Shown: one piece after another, positions 17,051 through 25,936 of the stretch
Numbering within the stretch: position 1 is the first letter of the stretch
Layout: every line of letters starts with the position of its first letter
Assembly: GCA_900546285.1 (NCBI GenBank)
Contig: URCJ01000007.1
Location: 1-50,932, forward strand
DNA: 50,932 nucleotides
Direction: 5' to 3'
From: an uncultured Solobacterium sp.
GTDB taxonomy: Bacteria > Bacillota_I > Bacilli_A > Erysipelotrichales > Erysipelotrichaceae
The notes under the pieces: model-generated
Told to the model about the DNA's origin: nothing
What the model saw: only the letters and a program-made list of their open reading frames with translations
The model's database searches: none
Position numbers and translations under genes: made by a program

Positions 17051-17797
17051 ATCATTAATTTCATCTTTAATATTTAAAAGATATGCAGCATACTTATTGA
17101 TGTTTGCTGATGTCATACGATCCTTGGGAGCTGAAATCGATATCGCATAAGTTGGTTTATTTTCAAAATCATTTATGGCAATAGCGATACATTTCACTCC
17201 TTTTTCCATTTCTTCGTTATCTAGAGCATAACCATTATTACGCACATTACTTATTGTTTTTAATAAAGTTTCAATATCTACAATTGTATTGTTTGTATAA
17301 GTTTTGATGTCACTAGATTTAAAGATATCTTCTATTTTTTCATCACTCATATAAGCTAACATAGCTTTGCCAACCCCTGAACAATATAAGGGAATTGCTT
17401 TTCCAATTTTTGATATTAGTCTTATTGAATTAGTAGATGTTTCTACTTTATCAATATAAACAGCAGTATTATCCACGAGTTTAACTAAGTGCACTGTTTC
17501 GTTTGTATATTCAGATATTTTTTTAAGATAGGGTCTACAAATTGAGGCCATATCATTTTTTTCTAGAATTTTACTTGAAAGAGCACAAATTTTAAAACTA
17601 GGACGATATTTTAAATTATTCTTATCTTGATAAACATATCCTAACATCATCAAAGATTGTAAAAGACGATGAATGCTAGCTTTGTTGATATCTAATTCTT
17701 TTGATATCTCAATAAGTCCACATTCACCTTTATCTACTAATAATTCTAAACATTTGAATAATTTTTCGGATACTTGAATAGGGTTTTTGTTTTCCAT
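17030..17797 (-). CDS. IclR-family transcriptional regulator (KdgR-like)
   Basis: 255 residues from the ATG at 17797 (MENKNPIQVSEK); the longer frame from 17896 adds residues unlike the family and would cross the operator region. An N-terminal winged helix (about 8-65, LIEISKELDINKASIHRLLQSL described as helices near 25-48) precedes an IclR effector domain with SGVGKAMLAYMS and the DNEEMEKGVKCIAIAI signature. It is divergent from eda-kdgK-uxuA-uxuB, so it most likely represses that operon and responds to KDG or a relative. No ribosome site is seen. The end overlaps the MATE gene. Confidence 0.85.
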   Translation of the reverse strand: MENKNPIQVSEKLFKCLELLVDKGECGLIEISKELDINKASIHRLLQSLMMLGYVYQDKNNLKYRPSFKICALSSKILEKNDMASICRPYLKKISEYTNETVHLVKLVDNTAVYIDKVETSTNSIRLISKIGKAIPLYCSGVGKAMLAYMSDEKIEDIFKSSDIKTYTNNTIVDIETLLKTISNVRNNGYALDNEEMEKGVKCIAIAINDFENKPTYAISISAPKDRMTSANINKYAAYLLNIKDEINDLICPTI

Positions 17798-17811
17798 AGT
17801 ACAAAAAGTTG

Positions 17812-17817
17812 TATAAT
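17812..17817 (+). promoter_or_regulatory. Probable -10 of the eda-kdgK-uxuA-uxuB operon
   Basis: TATAAT upstream of two palindromes and of the AAGGAGG at 17883-17889. The expected start near 17824 places both palindromes just inside the transcript, where a bound repressor would block elongation. The -35 (TTTTCC) is weak. Confidence 0.5.
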
Positions 17818-17829
17818 CTAAACGAAGAT

Positions 17830-17866
17830 GTTTCGTTATATGGAAACTAGTTCCACAATATGAAAC
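17830..17866. promoter_or_regulatory. Two tandem palindromes, probable IclR-family operators
   Basis: GTTTC-N8-GAAAC at 17830-17847 and GTTCC-N7-GAAAC at 17850-17866; both contain ATATG in the second half. They lie between the divergent IclR regulator and eda, and overlap a TGGAA-N5-TTCCA repeat formed by the junction. Assignment to the adjacent regulator is inference from position and symmetry. Confidence 0.6.
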
Positions 17867-17899
17867 TATTGTAACACATTCTAAGGAGGAATACAAAAA

Positions 17900-18538
17900 A
17901 TGAATGATGTTTTAAAGAAAATTTCTGAAGTAGGAATACTTCCTGTTGTTGTATTAGATGATGCTAAGGATGCTAAGGATTTAGCGAAGGCTTTAATTGA
18001 AGGTGGTCTTCCTTGTGCAGAAGTAACTTTTAGAACTGCTGCCGCTGAGGAGTCTATTAGGGTTATTAGTGAAGCATATCCTGAGATGCTAGTTGGTGCT
18101 GGTACTGTTTTAAGTGTCGATCAAGTCAAGAAAGCTGTTGCAGCAGGTGCTAAATTTATTGTTTCTCCTGGTTTTGATGAAGAAGTTGTTAAATATTGTT
18201 TAGATAATAATATTCCTGTGACACCAGGTGTATGTACTCCTAGTGATGTTCAAAAGGGTTACAAGATGGGCCTTGATGTATTAAAGTTCTTTCCTGCTGA
18301 ACCAAGTGGTGGCTTAAGTATGATTAAGGCCATAGCTGCACCATACACTATGATGAAGTTCATTCCTACTGGCGGTATTAATGAAAATAATATGGAAGAT
18401 TACTTAAAATATGATCGTATTTTAGCTATTGGTGGTAGTTGGATGGTTAAGTCTAGTCTTGTTAAAAGTGGTGAATTCGATAAGATTAGGGAAATGAGCA
18501 AGACAGCAGTAGCAAGAGTAAAGGAGATTAGAGGATAA
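17900..18538 (+). CDS. eda: 2-keto-3-deoxy-6-phosphogluconate (KDPG/KHG) aldolase
   Basis: Cleaves KDPG to pyruvate and glyceraldehyde 3-phosphate. 212 residues, the family length. The class I aldolase residues are visible: Glu41 followed by TFRT, the GAGTV strand (67-70), and Schiff-base Lys129 in DVLKFFPAE, with PTGGINENN binding phosphate. AAGGAGG lies 10 bases before the ATG. The stop overlaps the start of kdgK (TAATG). It is first in the operon and probably under the divergent IclR regulator. Confidence 0.96.
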   Translation: MNDVLKKISEVGILPVVVLDDAKDAKDLAKALIEGGLPCAEVTFRTAAAEESIRVISEAYPEMLVGAGTVLSVDQVKKAVAAGAKFIVSPGFDEEVVKYCLDNNIPVTPGVCTPSDVQKGYKMGLDVLKFFPAEPSGGLSMIKAIAAPYTMMKFIPTGGINENNMEDYLKYDRILAIGGSWMVKSSLVKSGEFDKIREMSKTAVARVKEIRG

Positions 18539-19635
18539 TGAATCTAAATTTAAGACCTAAAGAAGAATGCATGTTTGATGCGGTTTCACTTGGTGAAATC
18601 ATGTTAAGACTAGATCCAGGTGAGGGTAGAATCAGAACTGCTAGATCTTTTAAAGCTTGGGAAGGCGGTGGCGAATATAATGTCGTTAGAGGCCTTCATA
18701 AGTGCTTTGGCTTAGATACTGGTGTTATTACTGCTTTTGCGGATAATGAAGTAGGTAAGTTATTAGTAGATTTTGTTGAACAAGGTGGTGTTTCTACAAA
18801 ACTTATCAAGATGATGAAGACCGATGGTATTGGTAGAACTTGCCGTAATGGTTTGAACTTTACTGAAAGAGGCTATGGTATTAGAGGCGCTGTTGGTTGT
18901 TCAGATAGAGCTAATACAGCTATTTCTAAGGCTACTAGTGAAGATTTTGACTTTGACTATATCTTTGGCACTTTAGGTGTTCGTTGGTTACATACTGGTG
19001 GTATTTATGCAGCTATTTCAAGTGTAAGTTGTCAAACTGTTATCGATGCGATTAAAACTGCTAAAAAATATGGAACAATTGTTTCTTATGACTTGAATTA
19101 TCGTCCAAGTATGTGGAGTGCTATTGGTGGTCTTGAAAAGGCTAGAGAAGTTAATAAAGAGATCGCAAAGTATGTTGATGTCATGATTGGTAATGAAGAA
19201 GATTTTACTGCATGTCTTGGTTTTGAGATTGAGGGTAATGATGAAAATCTTAAGACCTTAAATCTTGATGGTTATAAGAAGATGATTAATGAAGCAGCTA
19301 AGACTTATCCAAATTTTAAGGCTGTAGCTACTACATTAAGAACTGTTAAGACAGCTACTGTAAATGATTGGTCTGCAATTATGTGGGCTGATGGTGAAAT
19401 TTATAAGGCTAATGATTATAAGGATCTTGAAATATTAGATAGAGTTGGTGGTGGTGATTCTTTTGCCTCAGGTCTTGTATATGGCTTAATCATGGGTTGT
19501 GACCCATTAACTTGCGTTAACTATGGTGCTGCACATGGTGCTTTGGCAATGACAACACCTGGTGATACTTCTATGGCTTCTTTAAAGGAAGTTGAAGCGG
19601 TTATGTCGGGTGCTGGTGCACGTGTAAAGAGATAA
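18538..19635 (+). CDS. kdgK: 2-keto-3-deoxygluconate kinase (PfkB/ribokinase family)
   Basis: Phosphorylates KDG to KDPG, feeding eda. 365 residues with SLGEIMLRLDPGEGRI at the N-terminus, a GGGEYNVVRGL substrate loop, YDLNYRPSMW in the middle and the catalytic VGGGDSFASGLVYGL near the C-terminus (PfkB anion hole and base). I use the ATG overlapping the eda stop; a second ATG at 18571 is possible and would remove 11 residues. The family includes other sugar-acid kinases, but the neighbours make KDG the likely substrate. Confidence 0.9.
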   Translation: MNLNLRPKEECMFDAVSLGEIMLRLDPGEGRIRTARSFKAWEGGGEYNVVRGLHKCFGLDTGVITAFADNEVGKLLVDFVEQGGVSTKLIKMMKTDGIGRTCRNGLNFTERGYGIRGAVGCSDRANTAISKATSEDFDFDYIFGTLGVRWLHTGGIYAAISSVSCQTVIDAIKTAKKYGTIVSYDLNYRPSMWSAIGGLEKAREVNKEIAKYVDVMIGNEEDFTACLGFEIEGNDENLKTLNLDGYKKMINEAAKTYPNFKAVATTLRTVKTATVNDWSAIMWADGEIYKANDYKDLEILDRVGGGDSFASGLVYGLIMGCDPLTCVNYGAAHGALAMTTPGDTSMASLKEVEAVMSGAGARVKR

Positions 19636-19637
19636 TT

Positions 19638-20708
19638 ATGGAAATGACATTAAGATGGTATGGAAGTAAATTCGATACCGTTACTTTGAAACAAATTAGA
19701 CAGATCCCTGGTGTTACTGGTGTCATATCAACTTTATATGACACTAAACCTGGCGATGTTTGGTCAAAAGAGGCTATTCATGCCTTAAAGGAAGAAATAG
19801 AAGCTAGTGGTTTAAGACTTTCAGGTATTGAAAGTGTTAATGTACATGATTCTATTAAGGCTGGATTAGCTGATAGAGACTTTTATATTGACAACTATAT
19901 CAAGACGCTTGTTAACTTGGGACAAGAAGATATTCATTTGGTTTGTTATAACTTTATGCCAGTATTCGATTGGACTAGAACTGAGCTTGCTAGAGTAAGA
20001 GAGGATGGTTCAACAGTTTTAGCTTATACTCAAGAAGCTGTAGATAAAATTGATCCAAGTAAGATGTTTGAGACAATTTCAAGTGATACAAACGGAAGTG
20101 TTATGCCTGGTTGGGAACCTGATCGTTTAGCCCATGTTAAAGAGTTGTTTGAATTATATAAGGATGTTGATTCTGAAAAACTATTTGAAAATTTAAAGTA
20201 TTTTTTAGAGAGAATCATGCCTGTATGTAATAAGTATGATATCAAGATGGCTATTCATCCCGATGATCCTGCTTGGAGTGTCTTTGGACTACCTAGAATC
20301 ATTATTAATAAAGAAAATATCTTGCGTCTTATGAAGATGGTTGATGATCCACATAATGGGGTTACTTTCTGCTCTGGCTCATATGGTACAAATCTTAATA
20401 ATGATTTACCTGATATGATTAGAAGTTTGAAGGGTAGAATTCATTTTGCGCATGTACGTAATTTGAAGTTTATTAGTCCAACTAACTTTGAAGAGGCAGC
20501 TCATTTATCTAGTGATGGTAATTTTGATATGTATGAGATCATGAAAGCCTTATATGAAATCGGTTTTGATGGTCCTATCAGACCCGATCATGGCCGTATG
20601 ATTTGGGATGAGGTAGCGATGCCTGGCTATGGATTATATGATAGAGCCTTGGGTGCTACTTATTTGAATGGCCTATGGGAGGCAATCGATAAAAATGCGC
20701 ATAGATAG
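19638..20708 (+). CDS. uxuA: Mannonate dehydratase
   Basis: Dehydrates D-mannonate to KDG. 356 residues. UxuA features: TLRWYGSKFDTVTLKQIRQIPGV at the start (about 4-26), GIESVNVHDSIK, LAxVRED, IHPDDPAWSVFGLPRI and HFAHVRNLK, with conserved His, Cys (FCSGSYG) and Asp residues that bind the divalent metal in this xylose-isomerase-like barrel. It starts 2 bases after kdgK and overlaps uxuB by 14 bases. It supplies the KDG used by the two upstream gene products. Confidence 0.95.
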   Translation: MEMTLRWYGSKFDTVTLKQIRQIPGVTGVISTLYDTKPGDVWSKEAIHALKEEIEASGLRLSGIESVNVHDSIKAGLADRDFYIDNYIKTLVNLGQEDIHLVCYNFMPVFDWTRTELARVREDGSTVLAYTQEAVDKIDPSKMFETISSDTNGSVMPGWEPDRLAHVKELFELYKDVDSEKLFENLKYFLERIMPVCNKYDIKMAIHPDDPAWSVFGLPRIIINKENILRLMKMVDDPHNGVTFCSGSYGTNLNNDLPDMIRSLKGRIHFAHVRNLKFISPTNFEEAAHLSSDGNFDMYEIMKALYEIGFDGPIRPDHGRMIWDEVAMPGYGLYDRALGATYLNGLWEAIDKNAHR

Positions 20709-22257
20709 TCCGATAGATGAATTTGAAGGTTTTAATGTTCCAAAGTATGATTTAAATTTAGTAAAGACTAAAACATATGATAATCCTTATTGGATTCATT
20801 TTGGAGCCGGTAATTTGTTTAGAGCTTTTCATGCTAATATAGTCGAAAGACTATTAAATGAAAGGGAACTAGATAGAGGCTTAATTGTAGCTGAAGGCTA
20901 CGACTATGAGATCGTGGAAAAGATGTATTGGCCTTATGATAATCGTCATATTTTGGTTACTTTAAAGGCTGATGGCAGTGTTTCAAAGAGTCTTATCGTT
21001 TCTGTTTGTGAAAGTTTAGTTCTTGATGAAGATAATGAGAATCAAATCAATAGATTAAAGGAAATCTTTGTCAAGGATTCTTTACAAATGGTTACTTTCA
21101 CTATTACTGAAAAGGGTTATTCTTTAAATAATCAAAGTGTGAGTGATGATTTTGTAAGTGGACCAACTAAGCCAGTAAGTTATTTAGGAAAAGTGGCTTC
21201 GCTTTTGTATGAAAGATATTTATATGGTCAAAAGCCTATTGCGATGGTTAGTACAGATAATTGTTCTCATAATGGTGATAAATTATATGAGGCTATGAAT
21301 GCTTTTGCGACTAATTGGGCTAAAAACAATAAGGTTGAAAAAGACTTTGTGGATTATGTCAACGATAAGTCTAAGGTTTCTTTTCCTTGGTCTATGATTG
21401 ATAAGATTACTCCGCGTCCTGACAAGCATGTTAAAGAGATGCTAAGTGGAATAGAAGGGATTGATGGACTTGTTACTTCTAAGAATACTTATATTGCGCC
21501 TTTTGTGAATTCAGAAGAGAGTGAATATTTAGTTATAGAAGATTGGTTCCCAAATGGTAGACCAAATTTAGAAAAAGCAGGTGTCTTGTTTACTGATAGA
21601 GAAACAGTAGATAAGGTAGAAAAGATGAAAGTGTGCACCTGTTTAAATCCTTTGCATACAAGTCTTGCAATATTTGGTTGTTTATTAGGTTATCAAAAGA
21701 TTGCGGATGAAATGAAGGATGCTGACTTAGTTGGTTTAATTAAGTCTATTGGTTATAAGGAAGGTTTAAAGGTCGTGGTTGATCCAAAGATTTTAAATCC
21801 TAAGGAATTCATTGATACCGTAATTAATGTAAGACTAGTAAATCCTTTTATGCCAGATACTCCACAAAGAATCGCTTGTGATACTTCACAAAAGTTGGCA
21901 ATTAGATTTGGTGAAACAATTAAGGCTTATATTAAAAATGGCTATGATTTGAGTGAATTGAAGTTGATTCCTTTGGTATTTGCGGGATGGCTAAGATATT
22001 TAATGGCTATTGATGATAATGGTGAACAATTTGAATTGAGTCCTGATCCACTATTAAATGAGGTATGTCCTTATGTTAAAAATTTAAAATTTGGTGATGG
22101 TGATGTATCTTGTGTTAAGCCATTGTTGGAAAATGAAAAGATCTTTGGGGTTAATCTATATGATGTTGGATTAGCAGATTCGGTATTAAGTTACTTTAAG
22201 GATTTAATTAAAGACAAGGGTGCTGTTAGAGATACATTGCATAAAGCTGTTGATTAA
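20695..22257 (+). CDS. uxuB: Fructuronate reductase (mannonate oxidoreductase)
   Basis: NADH-dependent reduction of D-fructuronate to D-mannonate. I start at the ATG at 20695, 12 bases after GGGAGG, giving 520 residues; the longer frame has a poor context. Features of the mannitol dehydrogenase family are visible: HFGAGNLFRAFHANIVE (nucleotide fold), TITEKGY, MVSTDNCSHNGDKL, and near the C-terminus RLVNPFMPDTPQRIA, with a catalytic Lys in the middle. It closes the operon. The upstream enzyme, uronate isomerase (uxaC), is not in this window. Confidence 0.92.
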   Translation: MRIDSPIDEFEGFNVPKYDLNLVKTKTYDNPYWIHFGAGNLFRAFHANIVERLLNERELDRGLIVAEGYDYEIVEKMYWPYDNRHILVTLKADGSVSKSLIVSVCESLVLDEDNENQINRLKEIFVKDSLQMVTFTITEKGYSLNNQSVSDDFVSGPTKPVSYLGKVASLLYERYLYGQKPIAMVSTDNCSHNGDKLYEAMNAFATNWAKNNKVEKDFVDYVNDKSKVSFPWSMIDKITPRPDKHVKEMLSGIEGIDGLVTSKNTYIAPFVNSEESEYLVIEDWFPNGRPNLEKAGVLFTDRETVDKVEKMKVCTCLNPLHTSLAIFGCLLGYQKIADEMKDADLVGLIKSIGYKEGLKVVVDPKILNPKEFIDTVINVRLVNPFMPDTPQRIACDTSQKLAIRFGETIKAYIKNGYDLSELKLIPLVFAGWLRYLMAIDDNGEQFELSPDPLLNEVCPYVKNLKFGDGDVSCVKPLLENEKIFGVNLYDVGLADSVLSYFKDLIKDKGAVRDTLHKAVD

Positions 22258-22282
22258 AAGGTTTCGTTTAGAAGCCTTTTAA
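22254..22282 (+). terminator. Terminator after uxuB
   Basis: TTAAAAGGTTTC and GAAGCCTTTTAA form a 12-bp stem (one T-G pair) around GTTTA, overlapping the uxuB stop. The T tract is short. Confidence 0.7.
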
Positions 22283-22324
22283 CTTATAAAGATAAAAATA
22301 TATAATTAAACAAGAGGTTTATTT

Positions 22325-22672
22325 ATGTTGTTTGTATATTATCCAAAGTGTTCTACATGTCTTAAGGCTAAAAAATGGCTTGATGACAATAATATTAAAT
22401 ATGAAGAACGTCATATAGTGGAAGATAATCCTAAATATGATGAATTAAAAAAGTGGTATCAAAGAAGTGGCTTACCACTTAAGAAATTCTTTAATACTAG
22501 TGGTTTAGTCTATAAGAACAATAATATTAAAGATAAATTATTGACTATGAGTGAAGAAGAACAGTTGCGTTTGTTAGCAAGTGATGGAAAGTTGGTGAAA
22601 AGACCATTACTTATAAGTGATGAATTTGTTCTTGTGGGATTTAAAGATGATGAATGGAAAAATAGAATCTAG
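22325..22672 (+). CDS. ArsC/Spx-family thioredoxin-fold protein
   Basis: 115 residues with YYPKCSTCLKAKKWL at the N-terminus (CxxC at 9-12), a FFNTSGLVYK segment and the LVKRPLLI strand near 92 that contains the family's cis-Pro region. ArsC and YffB proteins use one Cys to reduce arsenate or a related substrate; Spx proteins bind RNA polymerase. The CxxC and the small size fit the Spx/MgsR or YffB-like branch; no arsenic genes are near. A TATAAT (about 22301) and AAGAGG precede it, so it has its own promoter. Confidence 0.85.
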   Translation: MLFVYYPKCSTCLKAKKWLDDNNIKYEERHIVEDNPKYDELKKWYQRSGLPLKKFFNTSGLVYKNNNIKDKLLTMSEEEQLRLLASDGKLVKRPLLISDEFVLVGFKDDEWKNRI

Positions 22673-22690
22673 TTGCTAGATTCTATTTTT
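22663..22690. terminator. Bidirectional terminator between the ArsC-like gene and rpiB
   Basis: TAGAATCTAG-TTG-CTAGATTCTA is a perfect 10-bp stem with T-runs on both strands. It contains the stop codons of both convergent genes. Confidence 0.9.
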
Positions 22691-23135
22691 GTCTTTCTTC
22701 GATTTCTTTTAATTCGCCAATTCTTCTAGCGTGTCTTCCGTTTGGATCATAGAAGTCAGTAGTTAGGAATGTGTCTACTAATTGTTTAGCTGTGTCCAAA
22801 TCAACAATTCTAGCACCAAAGGCGATAATTTGGGCGTTGTTGTGTTCTCTAATAAGAGCAGCAGTCTTTGTTTCTGAACATACACCAGCTCTAATGCCAT
22901 TTACTTTGTTGCAGGCAATTGAGATGCCAACACCTGTACCACAGATGGCAATACCTTTTTCACATTCACCGTTCATGATGCCATTGGCAAGCTTCTCACC
23001 AGCAATAGGGTAGTCACAACTATCTTCGCTGTCAAAGCCATAGTTTACAACTTCGTATCCTTTACTTGTTAGATAGTCGATGAGCTCGAATTTCATTTTA
23101 GTAGCTGCATGATCATTTGCGATTCCGATTTTCAT
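22683..23135 (-). CDS. rpiB: Ribose-5-phosphate isomerase B
   Basis: Interconverts ribose 5-phosphate and ribulose 5-phosphate. 150 residues from the ATG at 23135, which has GGAGG 8 bases upstream; the ATG at 23150 overlaps that ribosome site. Features: MKIGIANDHAATKMK, YPIAGEKLA, the catalytic Cys65 in AICGTGVGISIACNK and RAGVCSE. This is the short housekeeping form, distinct from the longer RpiB/LacAB relative at 39.9 kb. TATAAT (23161-23156, minus strand) gives a probable start near 23149. Confidence 0.95.
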   Translation of the reverse strand: MKIGIANDHAATKMKFELIDYLTSKGYEVVNYGFDSEDSCDYPIAGEKLANGIMNGECEKGIAICGTGVGISIACNKVNGIRAGVCSETKTAALIREHNNAQIIAFGARIVDLDTAKQLVDTFLTTDFYDPNGRHARRIGELKEIEERQK

Positions 23136-23155
23136 ATGTACATCCTCCATACACC

Positions 23156-23186
23156 ATTATAAGTGTAAATGGCAATATGTTATAAT
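23156..23186. promoter_or_regulatory. Back-to-back promoters of rpiB and scpA
   Basis: Minus-strand TATAAT at 23161-23156 serves rpiB. Plus-strand TGTTATAAT at 23178-23186 is a perfect extended -10 only 9 bases before the scpA ATG, so the scpA mRNA would have almost no leader. Confidence 0.6.
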
Positions 23187-23195
23187 GATTTAGTT

Positions 23196-23930
23196 ATGAG
23201 TTTTACAGTAGAGACAACAAAATTTGATGGTCCTCTTGATTTGATGCTTCATCTTATCAAGGAACAACAATTGGATATCTTTGATTTGGATATGGAAGTG
23301 TTGACTGACCAATATATTAATTATCTTCAAACGATGGAGAAGCTAGAACTTGAGATTGAGAGTGAATATCTTGTAGAGCTAGCTACTTTGATTGAATATA
23401 AGTCTAAGAAATTGTTACCTAAAAAGACTGAAGAATTAGAAGATGACTATGAGGAAGATCCAAAGGAAAGAATTGTAAGAAGGCTGTTGGAATATCAAAA
23501 GTATAAGGAAGTATCTAACGAATTGTTAGAGGCGTTTAACCAAAGGCAGGAACAATTCGCAAAGCCTTTGTCTATTGATTCTATCAATACTAATAATTTA
23601 GTAGATGATCAAAAGTTAGAGGGTAATCCTTATGATTTACTTAAGGCGATGACAAGAGTTTTAAGAAGAATGGAGTTGTCTAAGCCGATTGAGACAAAGC
23701 TGACTACTAAGGAAATATCAACAGAAGATCGTATTCTTGAAATTAAGTCTAGATTATCGACTCTACCTAAGACATTTAATTTTGAGAATCTAGTAGCTGA
23801 TTGTCATAATGTGCATGAGGTTATTGTTACTTTCTTGGCAATTCTAGATATGGCGAAGGATCATTATTTAGTATTTAGCACTGATGATAATGATGAAATA
23901 TGGTTTAGAAGAGGTGAAAACAATGAGTGA
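23196..23930 (+). CDS. scpA: Segregation and condensation protein A
   Basis: Kleisin subunit of the Smc-ScpAB condensin. I start at 23196 (MSFTVETTKFDGPLDLML), since the family begins this way and the upstream frame overlaps the promoter; the product is 244 residues. Other features are LIKEQQLDIFDLDM, an acidic linker near 80-100 and a winged-helix C-terminus (ILEIKSRL...VIVTFLAILDM). It overlaps scpB by 8 bases. No ribosome site is visible. Confidence 0.95.
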   Translation: MSFTVETTKFDGPLDLMLHLIKEQQLDIFDLDMEVLTDQYINYLQTMEKLELEIESEYLVELATLIEYKSKKLLPKKTEELEDDYEEDPKERIVRRLLEYQKYKEVSNELLEAFNQRQEQFAKPLSIDSINTNNLVDDQKLEGNPYDLLKAMTRVLRRMELSKPIETKLTTKEISTEDRILEIKSRLSTLPKTFNFENLVADCHNVHEVIVTFLAILDMAKDHYLVFSTDDNDEIWFRRGENNE

Positions 23931-24474
23931 TACTTTAAATATTGAAGCTATTGTTGAAGGACTATTATATATGGTTGGTGATGATGGCTTAAAGGTTGAG
24001 CAACTTGCAAGTGTAATAGACAAGAGTATTGAGGATAGTGAGGCTATCTTAAATAGTATTCAAAGTAAATATTCTAATGAAAACTTTGGTATTGAGTTAG
24101 TTAACTATGGCAAAACCTATAAGTTTATTACTAAGCAAGAAGTTGCTCCTTATATCCAAGCCTTATTTCATACTAGTAAGCCTAATACTTTATCTCAAAG
24201 TGCTTTAGAGACTTTGGCTATTATCGCTTATAAGCAACCAATTACTAGAGTTGAAATTGAAGAGCTTAGGGGTGTTGGTGCTGATATGATGTTAAGAAAA
24301 CTGCAGGCTCGTAATTTAATTAGGGAAGCTGGGAGAAGTGATGCTCCTGGTAAGCCGATATTATATGAAGTTACTGAAGAGTTCATGGATAGTTTTAAGT
24401 TATATACTTTGAATGAGTTACCTGATTTACCTGAATTTAACAGTGATGAAGAAAATGAAAATTTATTTGAATAG
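23923..24474 (+). CDS. scpB: Segregation and condensation protein B
   Basis: Dimeric winged-helix partner of ScpA. The ATG at 23923 has GAGGTG 7 bases upstream and gives 183 residues. IEAIVEGLLYMVGDDGL starts the first winged helix and LSQSALETLAIIAYKQPITRVEIEELRG, the most conserved ScpB segment, lies near 90-117 (described, not quoted in full). The C-terminal tail is acidic. Confidence 0.95.
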   Translation: MSDTLNIEAIVEGLLYMVGDDGLKVEQLASVIDKSIEDSEAILNSIQSKYSNENFGIELVNYGKTYKFITKQEVAPYIQALFHTSKPNTLSQSALETLAIIAYKQPITRVEIEELRGVGADMMLRKLQARNLIREAGRSDAPGKPILYEVTEEFMDSFKLYTLNELPDLPEFNSDEENENLFE

Positions 24475-24486
24475 GAGGAAATATAG

Positions 24487-25323
24487 ATGAGTTGTAATGG
24501 TGATTGTGAAAACTGCAGCAGCGGAAACGATTGTGAAAGCTGTGGTGGTGATTGTAAACATGAAATTAAGAAATTAGAACTATGCGAAGGTTCTAGTGTT
24601 GGCAAGATTATTGCAGTATTAAGCGGTAAGGGTGGTGTTGGTAAGTCAATGGTTACATCATTATTGGCTGTTGAACTTGCTAAGGCTGGTAAAAAGGTTG
24701 GCATTTTAGACTCTGATATTACAGGCCCTTCAATTGCCAAGACTTTTGGTTTTGAAGGTGAAATCTATGGTGATGATAAGGGTATCTTCCCTCATGTTTC
24801 TAAGTCTGGTATCAAGTCTATTTCTATCAATATGATGTTAGAAACAGAAGAGACTCCAGTTGTATGGCGTGGTGCTTTACTTACAAGTGTTATTAGTCAA
24901 TTCTATAGTGAGGTACATTGGGGTGAATTGGATTATTTATTAATCGATATGCCTCCTGGCACAGGTGATGTTGCCTTAACTGTTTTCCAACAGCTTCCTG
25001 TTGATGAAGTAGTAATGGTTACGACTCCTAGTAAGCTAGTTTCTATGGTTGTTGCCAAGGCTATTAATATGACTGAGATGGTAAAGGCTCCAATTGTTGG
25101 TCTTGTTGATAATATGGCTTATGTAAAGTGTGATAACTGTGGTCATGCGATTAATATTTATAAAGAAGATGATACTGAAAACATCGCCAAGAAATACGGT
25201 TTAAATGTTGTATCTAAGCTTCCAATTGATCCTGTATTAGCTAATTTAGTTGATGAGGGTAAGATTGAAGAATATGATGGTAATTATTTAGAAGAACTAA
25301 CTAAGAGGATTATAAATGACTAA
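24487..25323 (+). CDS. mrp: Mrp/NBP35-family Fe-S carrier ATPase
   Basis: 278 residues. A Cys-rich start (eight Cys in the first 34 residues) precedes the deviant Walker A LSGKGGVGKSMVTS (47-54 core), the LIDMPPGTGDVALT motif and a C-terminal CDNC (215-218) that binds the bridging Fe-S cluster in the dimer. Mrp proteins load Fe-S clusters onto target proteins. The N-terminal Cys-rich part is like eukaryotic and clostridial Nbp35. AGGAGG lies 8 bases before the ATG. The end overlaps the next gene by 8 bases. Confidence 0.92.
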   Translation: MSCNGDCENCSSGNDCESCGGDCKHEIKKLELCEGSSVGKIIAVLSGKGGVGKSMVTSLLAVELAKAGKKVGILDSDITGPSIAKTFGFEGEIYGDDKGIFPHVSKSGIKSISINMMLETEETPVVWRGALLTSVISQFYSEVHWGELDYLLIDMPPGTGDVALTVFQQLPVDEVVMVTTPSKLVSMVVAKAINMTEMVKAPIVGLVDNMAYVKCDNCGHAINIYKEDDTENIAKKYGLNVVSKLPIDPVLANLVDEGKIEEYDGNYLEELTKRIIND

Positions 25324-25936
25324 GAATAATAAGTTAGCCTTAGGCTCTAATATCTTACTTATCGTGTTAGCTAGCCTAGGATTGTATTTTTCTATTGTAG
25401 ATAAGAATGCTTTCTTATATTACAGTGATAATACTGGTATGTTTGCGCTTAGTGCGAGTATCTTGTATGTGATTATTGTCTTAGCAAAAAAAGAACCAAA
25501 TTTTCTTTGTTTGGCATTAAGATATGTGAGTACTACCTGTTTGGTATTAACACTAGTTGGAACTTTCTATGTAGCTACTACAACAGGTGAGAACTACTTG
25601 GATAGTTTTATTAAGGGTTCCCATTTGTTTAATAACTTATTATGTCCAATTGTATCTTTTGTTTCTTTCACAATGTTTGAGGGTGATAGAAGATTAAATA
25701 AGAAGAAGACAATCTGGTATGCTTTAATTCCTACAGTGATTTATGGAGTTATCATGCTTGTATGCAATGTTACTAATACATTTACTGGTCCATATTCATT
25801 TATGATGATTAATGATAATCCTGTTTATGTAACTGTGATTGTATTTATAGTAACAATAATCTTAAATTATGTAATAGGTCGTTTCTTGTTATTATCTAAT
25901 CAGAAACATGCACCTAGAAGAAAGAAGGCTCAATAA
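25316..25936 (+). CDS. Six-span integral membrane protein (Pr6Pr-like)
   Basis: 206 residues with six hydrophobic segments at about 7-27, 38-57, 64-86, 99-120, 132-153 and 167-190. The pattern of a short FLYYSDNTGMFAL segment after the first span resembles Pr6Pr/FAR-17a-like membrane proteins (often YFTNLSN at this place), a family without known function in bacteria. It overlaps the Mrp gene by 8 bases and the next gene by one base (TAATGG), so it is cotranscribed. Confidence 0.7.
   Translation: MTKNNKLALGSNILLIVLASLGLYFSIVDKNAFLYYSDNTGMFALSASILYVIIVLAKKEPNFLCLALRYVSTTCLVLTLVGTFYVATTTGENYLDSFIKGSHLFNNLLCPIVSFVSFTMFEGDRRLNKKKTIWYALIPTVIYGVIMLVCNVTNTFTGPYSFMMINDNPVYVTVIVFIVTIILNYVIGRFLLLSNQKHAPRRKKAQ

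Noticed and set aside
22325..22672. ArsC-like gene as arsenic resistance
   Set aside because: No arsenic regulator or exporter is near, and the CxxC form fits the Spx/YffB branch.
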